A stretch of DNA of 64,000 bases from Anaerohabitans sp964387285 (GCA_964387285.1 CAYLWO010000003.1:62001-126000), one strand, 5' to 3'. Positions 25,803-37,400 are shown, numbered from the stretch's first letter. Numbers and translations: made by a program. Notes: generated from the letters alone by a model not told the origin.

Positions 25803-26858
25803 ATGACTAGAAAATTTTTGCTACTCACGCTCATGTTGGGCTTGGCGTGCGATTTGGCGGCGCAGAACAAACCCTATCGTGTCGGCACGACAGCCTGTAA
25901 TTTTTTGGAAATGGGCATCGGCGGCGCCGGCAATGCCATGGGCGACGCTTATGTCAGCGTGGCGCGGGATATCTCCTCCCTCTACTGGAATCCGGCGGGC
26001 CTGGCTTATATGGAAAACAATGAAGTGCTCTTTATGTATCAGCCCTGGCTGTTGGATACCTATTTCGGATTCGCCGGCGCTGCCATTGTGCTGCCGCGAC
26101 TTGGTACGCTGAGCTTTGGCATCAGCAACATGGATTTCGGACGTACGCCGGTGACCACTCTGGAAATGCAGGACGGCACCGGCGAGACGTTTGCCGCACG
26201 AGAAAGCGCCATCACCCTGTCCTATTCCCGCAAATTGGCGCAGTGGTTTTCTTTTGGTTTCAGCGGCAAGTGGGTTTCTTCCAGCATCTGGCATATGTCT
26301 GCCCAGGCGCTGGCTGTGGATTTGGGCGTGGTGGTGAATACGCCGTTTTTCTCTTTTAGCGGCAATCCCAATGACGGCATGAACATCGGCATGAGTATTT
26401 CCAACTATGGTACGAAAATTAAATATGACGGCATCGATTTGTTGACCTCCATCGATATTCTCCCGGAACAGAACGGCAATTACAAGGATTTGGAAGGCCA
26501 GTATCGTTTACAAGGCTGGGAACTGCCGCTGATCTTCCGCATCGGCGCTTCGATTACGCCGCTGGCCAATGATTTTCATCGTTTGACCCTGGCGATCGAT
26601 GCGTTGCACCCTAACAACAACAACGAATCGATTAACTTGGGATCTGAATATCGGGTAAACGCCTTTGGCGCCGGCCGGTTTTACCTGCGCGCCGGATATA
26701 AAGGACTTTTACTCGATGATTCACAATACGGTTTGACCTTTGGCGGCGGCATTCATTTGAGTCTGATGAGAAATCAGGCGCTCAAAATCGATTATGCCTA
26801 TCGGGACATGGGGATGCTGGGCAACAGTTCCATCTATTCGATCGGTTTGACTTTTTAA
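25803..26858 (+). CDS. PorV/PorQ-family outer-membrane protein 1
   Basis: 351 aa. The signal peptide ends near DLAAQ. The N-terminus GTTACNFLEMGIGGAGNAMGDAYVSVARDISSLYWNPAGLA is the PorV/UPF0164 signature, followed by amphipathic strands of a FadL-like 14-stranded barrel and a final YSIGLTF. In Bacteroidota, PorV binds the C-terminal signal of T9SS cargo and carries it from the translocon to the attachment complex; PorQ and PorP are related barrels. Here the gene directly follows a giant with a T9SS-like tail, suggesting a dedicated cargo-barrel pair. It lies 53 bases after giant 1 and 69 before receptor 2, in one transcription unit. A paralog is at 29790. Confidence 0.85.
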   Translation: MTRKFLLLTLMLGLACDLAAQNKPYRVGTTACNFLEMGIGGAGNAMGDAYVSVARDISSLYWNPAGLAYMENNEVLFMYQPWLLDTYFGFAGAAIVLPRLGTLSFGISNMDFGRTPVTTLEMQDGTGETFAARESAITLSYSRKLAQWFSFGFSGKWVSSSIWHMSAQALAVDLGVVVNTPFFSFSGNPNDGMNIGMSISNYGTKIKYDGIDLLTSIDILPEQNGNYKDLEGQYRLQGWELPLIFRIGASITPLANDFHRLTLAIDALHPNNNNESINLGSEYRVNAFGAGRFYLRAGYKGLLLDDSQYGLTFGGGIHLSLMRNQALKIDYAYRDMGMLGNSSIYSIGLTF

Positions 26859-26927
26859 TTCGCATACATGCTTGATCAATATTCTGACATTGTGAAAAAA
26901 TTAATTCATTAAAAGGAGGCTCTTGTC

Positions 26928-29750
26928 GTGAGATCCAGACTAGTCATTTTACCGGTGATTGTTTTGATGGTGATCATTTCCGGTCTTTTTTATGATGGCC
27001 ATGCGCAAACCACCGGAAAGATACAGGGGCATGTCAAGGACGCTGCAACCGGAGAAGGATTGCCCGGCGTCAATGTGCTGATCGAAGGAACCGCCAAAGG
27101 CGCCATAACCGATCCCAACGGCGATTATTACATCCTGAATGTACAGCCCGGGACCTATATCCTGCGCGTCAATATGATCGGTTATGAAATTAAACGCATC
27201 ACCAATGTAGTCGTATCCGTCAATCGCACCGCCAACATCAATGTGGATCTGACCACCACCGTTCTGCAGGGGGGGGAAGTGGTCGTCACCGCTTCCAAGG
27301 TTGCGGTGAAAAAAGATCAAACCGGTTCCATCCGCAATGTCTCTTCCGAGCAAATCGGACTTTTGCCGGTCGAGGACCTGAGCGAGGTGATCCAGATGCA
27401 AACCGGCGTTGTCGACGGCCACTTTCGCGGCGGACGTCTCACCGAGGTTTCCTACATGATCGACGGCATGCAGATCAACGAAGCCTATGGCGGAACGGAT
27501 CAAACCGTTGAAGTCGAAAAAGAGGCTGCTCAGGACCTGGAGGTCATCACCGGAACTTTTAATGCCGAGTATGGCCGGGCCATGAGCGGCATTGTCAATG
27601 TGGTCACCAAGGACGGCCGCGATTCCTTTCACGGTTCTGCTTCATCTCACTTTTCCAACTTTTACACCGGCAACAAAGACGTGTTTATCGGCCTGAAAGA
27701 CACGGATTTGGCCAGGAACCAGGATTATAAGGTGCAGTTGGAGGGTCCGGTCTTGAAGAACCATGTCACCTTTTTCACCAATTTTCGCTATCAAAACAAC
27801 AAGGGACATATCAACGCCATCCGTCGTTTCAACGTCAATGACTTTACCGAGTTTTCCGTACCCAATACCTTTGATCAGGAAACGCCGTGGGACGCTTACA
27901 TTAACGGCGTGCGCTACTATTCCGAACATACCGGCGACGGCGCCACGGTGCCCATCAACACCTACGAGGGTTACTCTTTTCTAGGCAAACTGTCGTTCAA
28001 ACTCGGCGCCGATTTAAAAATGTCCCTGATGAATACCTGGAATTACAGCAAACAGCCGAACACCGGCCATGGTTACAAATACAAACCCGATGGCCGCGCC
28101 TATCATTACGACGAGACCAAGATGTACGTCTGGCAACTCAATCATCTGATCTCGAACAGCGCGTTTCACGATTTAAAAGTCTCTTATACGGATAATTTAT
28201 ATAAATACTATTTGTATGAAAATCCGTTGGATTTGCGCTACGTCCATCGCGGCTATGCAACGGGCGCCGGCGGATTTTCCTCCGGTGGACAGGACTATGG
28301 CCATAACAAACGTACGCTGAACGATCTCAATGTAAAATACGATCTGAACTGGCAGGTGAACAAAAGGCACAGTCTGAAAACCGGCGTGTTGTATACCAGT
28401 CACGAACTGCACAATGAACCTACGAACGTCCAGAACAAACTGCGCGGCACGCCGTTGGCAAATTATTATACCTATAATCCGGAAACACAAAAGGTCGATT
28501 TTTATCCCTATCTGGCTGAATTGGTGCCGGATTCCGCCATTTCCATGGATGTGTATACGAGAAAGCCCTATGAGCTTTCCATGTATATGCAAGACAAAAT
28601 GGAATTCAATGAAATGGTGGTCAATGTGGGATTACGCTGGGACTATTTCAATCCCAACACCAAATACCCCTCGCAACTCCGAAATCCCGCCAATCAATTG
28701 AAATTTTATCAAAAGGATGCTCAGGGTCAGATTCTGTATGATCAAAACGGCAATCCGCTCTACGACACCGAGCGCATGACCACGTACCTGGATTCGGATG
28801 CCAAAGTTCAGCTTTCACCGCGATTCGGTCTTTCCTATACTTTGAGCAAAGCGGCTGTTTTGCATTTCAGCTATGGCCACTTTTTCCAAATGCCGCCGCT
28901 CTATGCCATGTACAGCAATTATCGTTTCATGGTGCCGCCCAACAATTTCGGCACCATTCACGGCAATCCGCAGATCGAAGCAGAAAAGACCGTACAGTAT
29001 GAAATGGGCATTTGGCAGGAGTTGATGCCGGGCATGGGACTGGAATTGTCCGTCTATTACAAGGATATCTATGATCTGTTGAGCGCCGTCGTATACACCA
29101 CCTATAACCAGATCAAATACGGTTTGTACAGCAATAAGGATTACGGCAACGCTAAAGGCTTTGAGTTAAAGTATGACTACACCTTTGGGCGTTGGGCGCT
29201 GTTCCTGAACTATACCTTGCAGTACACGCGCGGCAACGCCGACAATCCGACCTCTACCTTTTCGCGGGCCGGTGAGAGCCTGGACCCGGTGCCCTATCTG
29301 ATTCCGTTGAGTTGGGATCAGCGGCACACTTTGAATGCCAGTCTCGGTTACACCGGACGGAATTACAGCCTGACCTTGACCGGATATTTCAATTCAGGCA
29401 TGCCCTATACCTTTACGCCGGTTTCTGTCAGCCCGCTGGCCAAACAGACGTTGTATGAAAACAATTCCAAGCGGCCGAGCACCCTGTCGTTTGATCTGCG
29501 CGGCAATTATGATTTTAAAATTGCGGGCAATCACAACCTGCGCCTCTTTCTCTCGATCTATAATCTGTTGGATCGTAAAAACGAACTTTACGTCAATTCG
29601 AGCACCGGACGCGCATATACGGCCATTATCTATCCGATCGATATCCTGACTTTTCGCAGCAATTTTAACGATATTTATGATTCTGTGAAAAATCCGTACA
29701 TGTACTCCACGCCGCGCGAAATCAAGATCGGTCTCGGGTATATGTTCTAA
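26928..29750 (+). CDS. TonB-dependent receptor 2, carboxypeptidase-regulatory N-domain
   Basis: 940 aa. The GTG at 26928 follows a strong AAAAGGAGG about 9 bases upstream. The leader ends at GHAQ (27). The regulatory beta-sandwich covers about 29-112 (GKIQGHVKDAATGEGLPGVNV), the plug about 130-240 (IRNVSSEQIGLLPVEDLSEVIQ, YMIDGMQINEAYGG, FNAEYGRAMSGIVN), and the remainder is barrel. Motifs shared with receptor 1 include YGHFFQMPPLYAMY, GLYSNKDYGNAKG and SWDQRHTLN. It ends EIKIGLGYMF. The two receptors are clearly paralogs from a module duplication. This one is followed by PorV-like 2 and three giants, the reverse of the order after receptor 1. No TonB, ExbB or ExbD gene is present in the window. 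Confidence 0.93.
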   Translation: MRSRLVILPVIVLMVIISGLFYDGHAQTTGKIQGHVKDAATGEGLPGVNVLIEGTAKGAITDPNGDYYILNVQPGTYILRVNMIGYEIKRITNVVVSVNRTANINVDLTTTVLQGGEVVVTASKVAVKKDQTGSIRNVSSEQIGLLPVEDLSEVIQMQTGVVDGHFRGGRLTEVSYMIDGMQINEAYGGTDQTVEVEKEAAQDLEVITGTFNAEYGRAMSGIVNVVTKDGRDSFHGSASSHFSNFYTGNKDVFIGLKDTDLARNQDYKVQLEGPVLKNHVTFFTNFRYQNNKGHINAIRRFNVNDFTEFSVPNTFDQETPWDAYINGVRYYSEHTGDGATVPINTYEGYSFLGKLSFKLGADLKMSLMNTWNYSKQPNTGHGYKYKPDGRAYHYDETKMYVWQLNHLISNSAFHDLKVSYTDNLYKYYLYENPLDLRYVHRGYATGAGGFSSGGQDYGHNKRTLNDLNVKYDLNWQVNKRHSLKTGVLYTSHELHNEPTNVQNKLRGTPLANYYTYNPETQKVDFYPYLAELVPDSAISMDVYTRKPYELSMYMQDKMEFNEMVVNVGLRWDYFNPNTKYPSQLRNPANQLKFYQKDAQGQILYDQNGNPLYDTERMTTYLDSDAKVQLSPRFGLSYTLSKAAVLHFSYGHFFQMPPLYAMYSNYRFMVPPNNFGTIHGNPQIEAEKTVQYEMGIWQELMPGMGLELSVYYKDIYDLLSAVVYTTYNQIKYGLYSNKDYGNAKGFELKYDYTFGRWALFLNYTLQYTRGNADNPTSTFSRAGESLDPVPYLIPLSWDQRHTLNASLGYTGRNYSLTLTGYFNSGMPYTFTPVSVSPLAKQTLYENNSKRPSTLSFDLRGNYDFKIAGNHNLRLFLSIYNLLDRKNELYVNSSTGRAYTAIIYPIDILTFRSNFNDIYDSVKNPYMYSTPREIKIGLGYMF

Positions 29751-29789
29751 TTTCAGTTGCGATGAACTCTAACAATAGAGGTTTTTGTC

Positions 29790-30854
29790 ATGATCGTAAA
29801 AAGAATGAATCTGAGGGCTTTTATCTGGAGCATGCTGCTCCTCTGCCCGCTATTCACGCAAGCCCAGGAACCCTATCGAGCCGGCACTACCAGCGCCAAT
29901 TTCCTTGAGATCGGTTACGGCTGCAACGGCATTGCCATGGGCGAGGCAAACGTCAGTTCGGTGCGCGACGTTTCTTCCATTTATTGGAATCCGGCCGGAC
30001 TGGGTTATATGGAGAAAAATGAACTGCAGGTCATGCATCAACCCTGGCTGGCGGACATCAGTACCGCCTTTGTCGGTCTGGGTTATGTAACCCGAATGGG
30101 CACCATCGGCCTTGGTTTTGTCTATACGGGTTTTGGTGAAGAGGAGGTGACCTCCATGCTCATGCAGGAAGGCACTGGTGAGAAATTTGACGGACTGGAT
30201 TACGCAGTCAGTCTTTCCTATGGTAGAAAATTGGCGCAATGGTTTTCATTCGGCATCTCGGGCAAGTATATCAATTCCCGCATCTGGCATGAAAGCGCCA
30301 GTGCGGTGGCTCTTGATCTGGGCGCTGTGGTCAACACTTCGTTCCTGTCCTGGACCGGAGAACAGAACGCCGGTATGTCCATCGGCATGAGCATTGCCAA
30401 TTACGGCACGCGGCTGCAGTACAACGGCATCGACCTCAAGCGGCCGATCGATGAATCGCCGAACGAAGCCGGCAATTTTGAATATGTGCCTGCGCGTTAT
30501 GAAACACAATCATGGGAACTGCCGCTGATTTTCCGCATCGGCGTTTCCGCCTATCCGCTTTATACTTCCCAGCATCGCGTGATGGTTTCCGTTGATGCGT
30601 TGCACCCGAACAACAACAGCGAGTATGTGAACGTGGGCGGAGAATACCGGTTGATTCTGCCCGGCGTCGGCGAGCTGGCCTTGCGCGGCGGATATAAAGG
30701 ATTGGCCATGGTCGATTCGGAATACGGCATGGCCGTTGGCGGCGGCGTGTTGATAAAATATTTGCACAACAACGCTTTGACAATCGATTACGCCTATCGG
30801 CAGATGGGCATGCTGGGCAATATGCATGCCTACACTCTGGGTTTGACATTTTAA
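29790..30854 (+). CDS. PorV/PorQ-family outer-membrane protein 2
   Basis: 354 aa. The leader ends near FTQAQ, and then the family signature GTTSANFLEIGYGCNGIAMGEANVSSVRDVSSIYWNPAGLGYM appears, followed by barrel strands and a final YTLGLTF. Similarity to the protein at 25803 runs along the whole length: LAQWFSFGISGKYINSRIWH matches LAQWFSFGFSGKWVSSSIWH, and both contain VDALHPNNN-type and MGMLGN phrases. The start is ATG 29790, with AGAGG 9 bases upstream. Only 14 bases separate it from giant 2, so co-expression is likely. Acting as the shuttle or anchor for giants 2-4 is inferred from PorV function in T9SS. Confidence 0.85.
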   Translation: MIVKRMNLRAFIWSMLLLCPLFTQAQEPYRAGTTSANFLEIGYGCNGIAMGEANVSSVRDVSSIYWNPAGLGYMEKNELQVMHQPWLADISTAFVGLGYVTRMGTIGLGFVYTGFGEEEVTSMLMQEGTGEKFDGLDYAVSLSYGRKLAQWFSFGISGKYINSRIWHESASAVALDLGAVVNTSFLSWTGEQNAGMSIGMSIANYGTRLQYNGIDLKRPIDESPNEAGNFEYVPARYETQSWELPLIFRIGVSAYPLYTSQHRVMVSVDALHPNNNSEYVNVGGEYRLILPGVGELALRGGYKGLAMVDSEYGMAVGGGVLIKYLHNNALTIDYAYRQMGMLGNMHAYTLGLTF

Positions 30855-30868
30855 AGCATGGTTGCGCT

Positions 30869-33800
30869 ATGAAAAAAACGGTTTTACTCATTTTGCTGTT
30901 ATTCGCTCTCAGTCTCGATGTCCGGCTCCGGGCTCAGGGAAGATACTATGAAGGACCGGATGATCCTGCAGGCGACATCGCGGCAGAGCGGGCGGGATGG
31001 ATGACCGGCAATCGCGTATTGCTCTATTTTCGCAACACCACCGAGCTGTCCGATTGTTGTGATCTCGGCTATGATGTTTCCAAATGGCCCAACAATTATC
31101 AGGGCAGTAAGATGCATGACGGCATCTGCATCCTCATCGGCGCCCGCGTGTATGTGGAAAACGATTCCATTCCGGTCACCAATCAGAATGTAATCCAAAG
31201 CCGCTCTGATCTGGATACGCTGTATTTTTGTCAGTCCAGTTATCGGGAACATATGGACCGGAATAACGAGCAGACCATTGAGTGGGGCATGTATCCGGTG
31301 TTCGGCTATTTCAATGAATTGAGTGAAACTCCGGCCATGAGCAATCTCCCCGATTCCTGGCCGCCGGAGGGTTGGCCCGCACAGGGCGATGTGAAAAAAT
31401 GGCCGGGCGAATGGAACGGACGATTCGGCCGCGGCATCATGAAAGCGGACCAGGAATGCTACTTTGTGGTCAACGACGCCCAGGATCAGGAATATGTGGG
31501 ACCGGAAGACAAAATCAAATATATACCGCGCCCGGGAATCCGCATCGGTTACAAGCGACCGGATGTGACCATTCAAAAAGGGCTGCCCTGGGGCGGCGTC
31601 GGCGTGCGCAATGAGGTGCGTGGCTTTCAGTGGAGCAATCCCTCGGCCATGGACGCCATTTTCTGGGAATATACCATAGCCAATATTTCCAATTATGATA
31701 TCCCGGAAATGTACTTTGGCATTTACACCGACAATGCCGTGGGCGGCGAAGAATATGACGGCGCCGACGACATCGCCTATTACAACAAACCGCTGAATAT
31801 GTGTTACTCCTGGGATCTGGACGGCATTCCGTTGGGCGGCGGAAAACAGCCGGGCGTATTCGGCTTGTCGTTTCTCGAAAGTCCGGGCATTCCCTATGAC
31901 CTGGTCGACAATGATCTCGACGGCCTGCTGGATGAACGCCGCGACAATCGGGCCACACAACTGGTAGGCCCCACCGAGGGTATTCATAATTTGTCCCAGT
32001 TTCTCGCCTTTTACAATCTGAAGGAAACCGATCTCAAGCCACATTGGGATGCTGATGAAGATCAGGACTGGCGCGACGGCATGGATGTAAATAACAACGG
32101 CAAATACGACATTGGCGAAGACCCCGGCGACGACCTCGGCCTGGACGGCGTCGGCCCTTATGATTTGAACTATAACGGACCGGACGAAGACGGAACCGAA
32201 TGCAATCATAAACCGGATCTTTTAGAAGGCATCGGCGCTGAACCCAATTTCGGCCTGACCGATGTCAACGAGTCCGATATGCTCGGTCTCACCTCATTCC
32301 GTTACGTATTTTTATGGGGCGAGGACGGTTACAGCATCATGAACGACAAAAACACCTTCAGGCTGCATAACGAGAAAAAGTTCGATGAAGCACAGATGGT
32401 GCCGCAAAATTTTGTCGAGCAGTTTGCTTCCGGTCTGTTCCCCCTGTACAAAGGATTGACCGAACGCATCTCCATGTCCGAACTGCATGCCTATGATCCG
32501 TTGGCCGGGTTGAATTCCGACAGCCATAAATCGCCTTCGCTGTTCCGGCTGAAAGAGGTCGTGCAATTGATTTATGAATCCGATTACCGCTTTGCGCAAC
32601 CGCCGCTGATGCCGACGTTAAAGGCCACGGCGGCGGACGGCAAGGTCTTTTTGCACTGGGATGACAAATCGGATAAATTCACCCGGGATTCATTTGTCAA
32701 AAACGCCAATGATTTTGAAGGATATAAACTCTATCGCTCGACGGACAAGTATGTCGCGGACCCGATGACCATCACCGACGGCTACGGCACCCCGCTGCTG
32801 CGGCAACCGATATTCCAGTGCGACAAGATCGATAACAAGGAAGGATTTACCGATTTCGGTCTGATCAACGGCATGGGTTATTACCTGGGCGAGGACAGCG
32901 GGTTAATACACTCGTTCATAGATAATACCGTGCAGAACGGCCGCACCTATTATTATGTACTGGTCGCTTACGATTACGGCATCCGGGACGTGGGCACCGG
33001 TATTTCTCCGTCGGAAAACAGTTTTGTTCTGGAAGTGGATGAGAACGAAAATATCCGCAAGATTTCACCAAACGTGGCCGTGGTCAAGCCCCATCAATAC
33101 GCCGCCGGTTATCGCCTGCCCGGGATTGAAATCGATAAGGAAAGAAGCACGGCTGCGGCGCAAAAGTATCAAATCACGCCGGAGCTGTTTGACTATCTCG
33201 ATGCCAAAAAAGACCACACCTACAAGGTCAAGTTGAACGTCACGGAAGCGTTCTATGAACAGTCCAATGCGCGCTATCGAAGCCCGTATGACGCACTCTA
33301 TTTCAACGACGGCATTCGCGTGTGGGATATTACCGGAAAAGACACCCTGGTGTACGAAGAGAACACCATCGATTTTGTCGCGCAGAATTTCGATTCGGTA
33401 CGCTATACGGAAACCTACAATCTGTTTTATGATTTTTATATTCTGACCACGAAACGGGAGATCGTCACGGACGTGTTCGAAGGCCTGCGGCTGCGACTGT
33501 ATAATCCCAGCGTCTTTGCCGAGTACGACCCGGAAAACAGCGGTTGGATTACCGGCCATGCGCCGATCAACATTCATTTAAAGATGCACCAAAACAATCC
33601 CAAGGGACTGCCCTACTGGGATGCCTTTCGCTACTATCCGTGGCACTATGAATTAGTGTGGACCGGCAATTCATCCGCATACAAGACGCGGTCAAAATTG
33701 ATACCCAAAATAACCGATCACCTGGGCAATTTCCTGACCACCCGCGATTATCTGACCAACGTCTCTTACGATTTTTACATCGTCAACAAATCATTTGTCG

Positions 33801-34462
33801 ATTCCACCGGCAATTACCCGTTGATGGATATGGTGGTTCACGACGTCAATAAAAACGGCGTCTTTGATGCGGATGCGGACTATGTACTGGTCAGCGATGC
33901 CGTCTACGACAAACGCACCAAGACCTATGTCTGGTCCGGGACGATTTTTACGATCGATTTCATCAATGCGGCCATGAGCAATAATCTGCCCAAGGCTAAT
34001 GATGTTTACCGGCTTGATTTCAAACGGCCCTTCCATTACAACGATTCCCTGGTCTTCAAGGTAACGGGGTTGCCGAACGATCTCGATGAGCAGGCCCTGG
34101 ATGAAGATATGGATCAAATCAAAGTGGTTCCCAATCCCTATGTGGTGACCAATACCATGGAGCCGGCCGTAGCGAATTGGCAGCGGAATCAGGGACGGCA
34201 GTTGATGTTCACCCATGTCCCGGCCCAATGCACGATCAAGATATTCACGCTCAGCGGCGTATTTGTTGACGAACTGGTCGTCAATAATGCGACAGAGCAT
34301 TCTTCCGTCTCTATGAACCGGAATTCTCAAGCCAACGGCACAGCCCATTGGGATTTGCGCAGCAAGGAAGGGCTGGAGGTGGCGGCTGGATATTATCTCT
34401 ATCAGGTGGAATCCAAAATTACCGGCGATAAAAAGATCGGCAAATTTGCCATCATAAAGTGA
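30869..34462 (+). CDS. Giant secreted protein 2, T9SS-like tail
   Basis: 1197 aa, paralog of the giants at 22159, 34473 and 38125. The signal peptide ends near LRAQG. The family N-signature YEGPDDPAGDIAAERAGWMTGNRVLLYFRNTTELSD is near-identical to giants 3 and 4. An EF-hand-like loop DVNNNGKYDIGE starts at Asp406 and fits D-x-N-x-N-G-x-hydrophobic-x-x-x-E exactly. The beta-sandwich part has GYKLYRSTDKY and VQNGRTYYYVLVAYDYG. The second loop DVNKNGVFDADAD starts at Asp992. The sorting domain begins with VVPNPYVVTN at 1086, passes through CTIKIFTLSGVFVDEL and ends GKFAIIK. Compared with giants 3 and 4 it has small insertions only. No enzyme motif was found. Binding or scaffolding at the cell surface is inferred. 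Confidence 0.8.
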   Translation: MKKTVLLILLLFALSLDVRLRAQGRYYEGPDDPAGDIAAERAGWMTGNRVLLYFRNTTELSDCCDLGYDVSKWPNNYQGSKMHDGICILIGARVYVENDSIPVTNQNVIQSRSDLDTLYFCQSSYREHMDRNNEQTIEWGMYPVFGYFNELSETPAMSNLPDSWPPEGWPAQGDVKKWPGEWNGRFGRGIMKADQECYFVVNDAQDQEYVGPEDKIKYIPRPGIRIGYKRPDVTIQKGLPWGGVGVRNEVRGFQWSNPSAMDAIFWEYTIANISNYDIPEMYFGIYTDNAVGGEEYDGADDIAYYNKPLNMCYSWDLDGIPLGGGKQPGVFGLSFLESPGIPYDLVDNDLDGLLDERRDNRATQLVGPTEGIHNLSQFLAFYNLKETDLKPHWDADEDQDWRDGMDVNNNGKYDIGEDPGDDLGLDGVGPYDLNYNGPDEDGTECNHKPDLLEGIGAEPNFGLTDVNESDMLGLTSFRYVFLWGEDGYSIMNDKNTFRLHNEKKFDEAQMVPQNFVEQFASGLFPLYKGLTERISMSELHAYDPLAGLNSDSHKSPSLFRLKEVVQLIYESDYRFAQPPLMPTLKATAADGKVFLHWDDKSDKFTRDSFVKNANDFEGYKLYRSTDKYVADPMTITDGYGTPLLRQPIFQCDKIDNKEGFTDFGLINGMGYYLGEDSGLIHSFIDNTVQNGRTYYYVLVAYDYGIRDVGTGISPSENSFVLEVDENENIRKISPNVAVVKPHQYAAGYRLPGIEIDKERSTAAAQKYQITPELFDYLDAKKDHTYKVKLNVTEAFYEQSNARYRSPYDALYFNDGIRVWDITGKDTLVYEENTIDFVAQNFDSVRYTETYNLFYDFYILTTKREIVTDVFEGLRLRLYNPSVFAEYDPENSGWITGHAPINIHLKMHQNNPKGLPYWDAFRYYPWHYELVWTGNSSAYKTRSKLIPKITDHLGNFLTTRDYLTNVSYDFYIVNKSFVDSTGNYPLMDMVVHDVNKNGVFDADADYVLVSDAVYDKRTKTYVWSGTIFTIDFINAAMSNNLPKANDVYRLDFKRPFHYNDSLVFKVTGLPNDLDEQALDEDMDQIKVVPNPYVVTNTMEPAVANWQRNQGRQLMFTHVPAQCTIKIFTLSGVFVDELVVNNATEHSSVSMNRNSQANGTAHWDLRSKEGLEVAAGYYLYQVESKITGDKKIGKFAIIK

Positions 34463-34472
34463 AAGGTGTTTG

Positions 34473-37400
34473 ATGAGCGTGACCCGGTTTTCTGCAATCT
34501 GTCTGACATTAGTGCTCTGGAGTGTGCAGGGCCTTTATTCGCAAAGTCGTCCCTATGAAGGTCCGGATGATCCGGCTTCGGATATTGCCGCTGAAAGAGC
34601 GGGCTGGATGACCGGAAATCGGGTTCTGCTGTTTTTTCGCAACACCACCGAGTTGGGCGATTGCTGCGATCTGGGCTATGATGTGGCCAAGTGGCCCAAT
34701 AATTTTGAAGGCAGCAAAAGTCATGACGGTTATTCATTGATGATCGGCGCCCGAGTATATGTGGAAAACGATTCTCTTCCGGTGACCAACGGCGTTTCCG
34801 CTCATGGCGCCGGCAACCTGGACACGTTGTATTATATTCAAGCCAGTTACCGCGTGATGATGGAAACGGATCCCACGGGCACCATCGAATGGGGATTCTA
34901 TCCCGTGTTCGGCTATTTTAACGAACTGGGCGAAACGCCGGCCATGAGCAATCTGCCCGGTTCCTGGCCGGTCGCCGGCTGGCCGGCGCGCGGCGATGAA
35001 CGCAAATGGCCCGGCGAGTGGAACGGTCGTTTTGGCCGCGGGGTGATGAAGGCGGATCAGGAGTGCTATTTTGTCGCCAATGATGCACACGACCAGGAAT
35101 ATCTCGGCCCGGAAGATGTGGTGCGCTATTATCCCCGAAGAGTGTATGGCGCCGATGGTAAAATCATTTCCGATGTCCGCATCGGCGATAAAAATCCGGA
35201 TGTGACCATTCAGAAGGGATTGCCCTGGGGCGGCATCGGCATCCGCGCCGAGGTGCGCGGTTTTCAATGGAGCAATCCTTCGGCCATGGATGCGATTTTT
35301 TGGGAATACACCATGGCCAATATTTCCGCGAACGATCTGCCCGAGATATTTTTCGGCCTGCTGCTGGATAACGCCGTCGGCGGCGAAGAGTATGACGGCG
35401 CGGACGACAATTCCTATTTCAACAAACGTCTGAATTTGTGCTACTCCTGGGACTTGGACGGCATTCCCATGGGCGGCGGCAAAGCGCCGGGCGTGCTGGG
35501 CGTCGCCTACCTGGAGAGCCCGGGCATTCCCTATGACCTCATCGACAACGATCAGGACGGTTTGCTCAATGAAAAACGAGATAACCTGGCGACTGCCCTG
35601 GTTGGGGCGCAGGACGGCATCCATAATTTAACCGACTTTTTAACTTATTATAATTTGAAAGAATCCGACCTGAAACCACACTGGGACGCTGATGAGGATC
35701 AGGACTGGCGGGACGGTGTGGATGCCAACAACAACAAGGTATATGACATCGGTGAAGACCCGGGCGATGATCTCGGCCTCGACGGCGTTGGACCCTATGA
35801 TTTGAATTATACCGGTCCGGACGCCGACGGCACGGAATGCAATCACAAGCCCGATCTTTTGGAAGGCGTGGGCGCAGAACCCAATTTCGGCCTGACCGAC
35901 GTCAATGAATCCGACATGCTGGGATTGACCACTTTTCGCTATTGTATGAACTGGAGTTCCGGATATGCCGGCAATCCGTCGGCAGATCAAAAGACCTTTG
36001 AATTTCTCTCCTCCGGTATTTTTGACGAAGCGCAGATGAGCCCGCAAAACTATCTGGAAGAGTTCGCTTCCGGACTGTTTCCGCTGCATGCCGGTTTAAC
36101 GGAACGCATCTCCATGTCCGAGTTGCACGCCTATGATCCTTTGGCCGGATTAAATTCTTCAGAGCACCGGGCGCCGGCCTTGTTTCGCCTCAAAGAGGTG
36201 GTGCAGCTTATATATGAATCGGATTATCGCTTTGCCCAGCCGCCTCTGCAGCCGACGCTGACGGCAACGCCCGGCGACGGCAAGGTGCTGCTGCACTGGG
36301 ACGACAAGTCCGACCGGTATACGCGGGATGCGTTTGTCAAGAATGCCAACGATTTCGAAGGATATAAACTGTATCGTTCCACCGATCCCTTTATGGACGA
36401 CCCCATGATCATCACCGACGGTTATGGCAGTGAGACCCTGCGACAGCCGATTTTCCAGTGCGATAAAATCGATAACAAAATCGGCTTTACCGATTTCGGA
36501 TTAATCAACGGCATGGGGTATTATCTTGGTGACGACAGCGGCCTTTATCATTCTTTCATGGATAATACGGTGCAAAACGGTCGCACCTATTATTATGTGC
36601 TGGTGGCGTACGATTACGGCGTTCCGGAAGTGGGCACGGGCATTCCGCCGTCGGAAAACTCCTATGTCCTCGAACTGGATGAGAATGAAAATATCCGGCG
36701 CATCTCGCCCAATGTGGCGGTGATCAGGCCCCATCAAACGGCTGCCGGTTATGAAATGCCGGGAATTCAAATCCAGGAAAACGCCTGTACGCCGGTGGCG
36801 TTGAAATATAATTTTCAACCCGAGATTTACGATCATTTGCACATCAAAAACGGTCATACCTATAAAGTGCAGCTGATCGTCAACGAGGTCGATCATAGTC
36901 AGTCCAATGCCCGCTATCGCAGTCCCTATGATGCGCTTTATCTCAATGACGGCATCCGTGTTTACGATGTGACCCGGCATGACTCATTAATATATGAAGA
37001 GACCAGAGAAAGGTACATCGGCACGCACCTGGACACCATCAAGTATGTCAATTTATTCAACGACTGGACGGTCTATAAATTTTTAACGCTCAAGGAAGAG
37101 ATTGTCACCGACGTGTTCGACGGCGTGCGCCTGCGATTCCGCATGCCGCAGATATTTGCCGAATACGACTCTGTGAATTCCGGATGGGTGACCGGCGATG
37201 CGCCGTTGGTGTTCCGCCGCAAGCAGTTAAGCAATCCCAAAGGATTGCCCTATCGCGACATCTGGCGTTTTTTTCCGTGGCATTATGAAATCGTCTGGAC
37301 GGACAACTCTACCGCTTACAAGAGCCGCGTACAAATCGGTCCCCAGTTTACCGATCACGAGGGCAATTTTCTTCCTAAAAAAGAGGTGCTCCTGGGCCAG

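Noticed and set aside
30899..32209. 436-codon minus-strand frame inside giant 2
   Set aside because: It mirrors high-GC third positions of the plus-strand gene, has no signature or ribosome site, and similar shadows occur opposite all giants.
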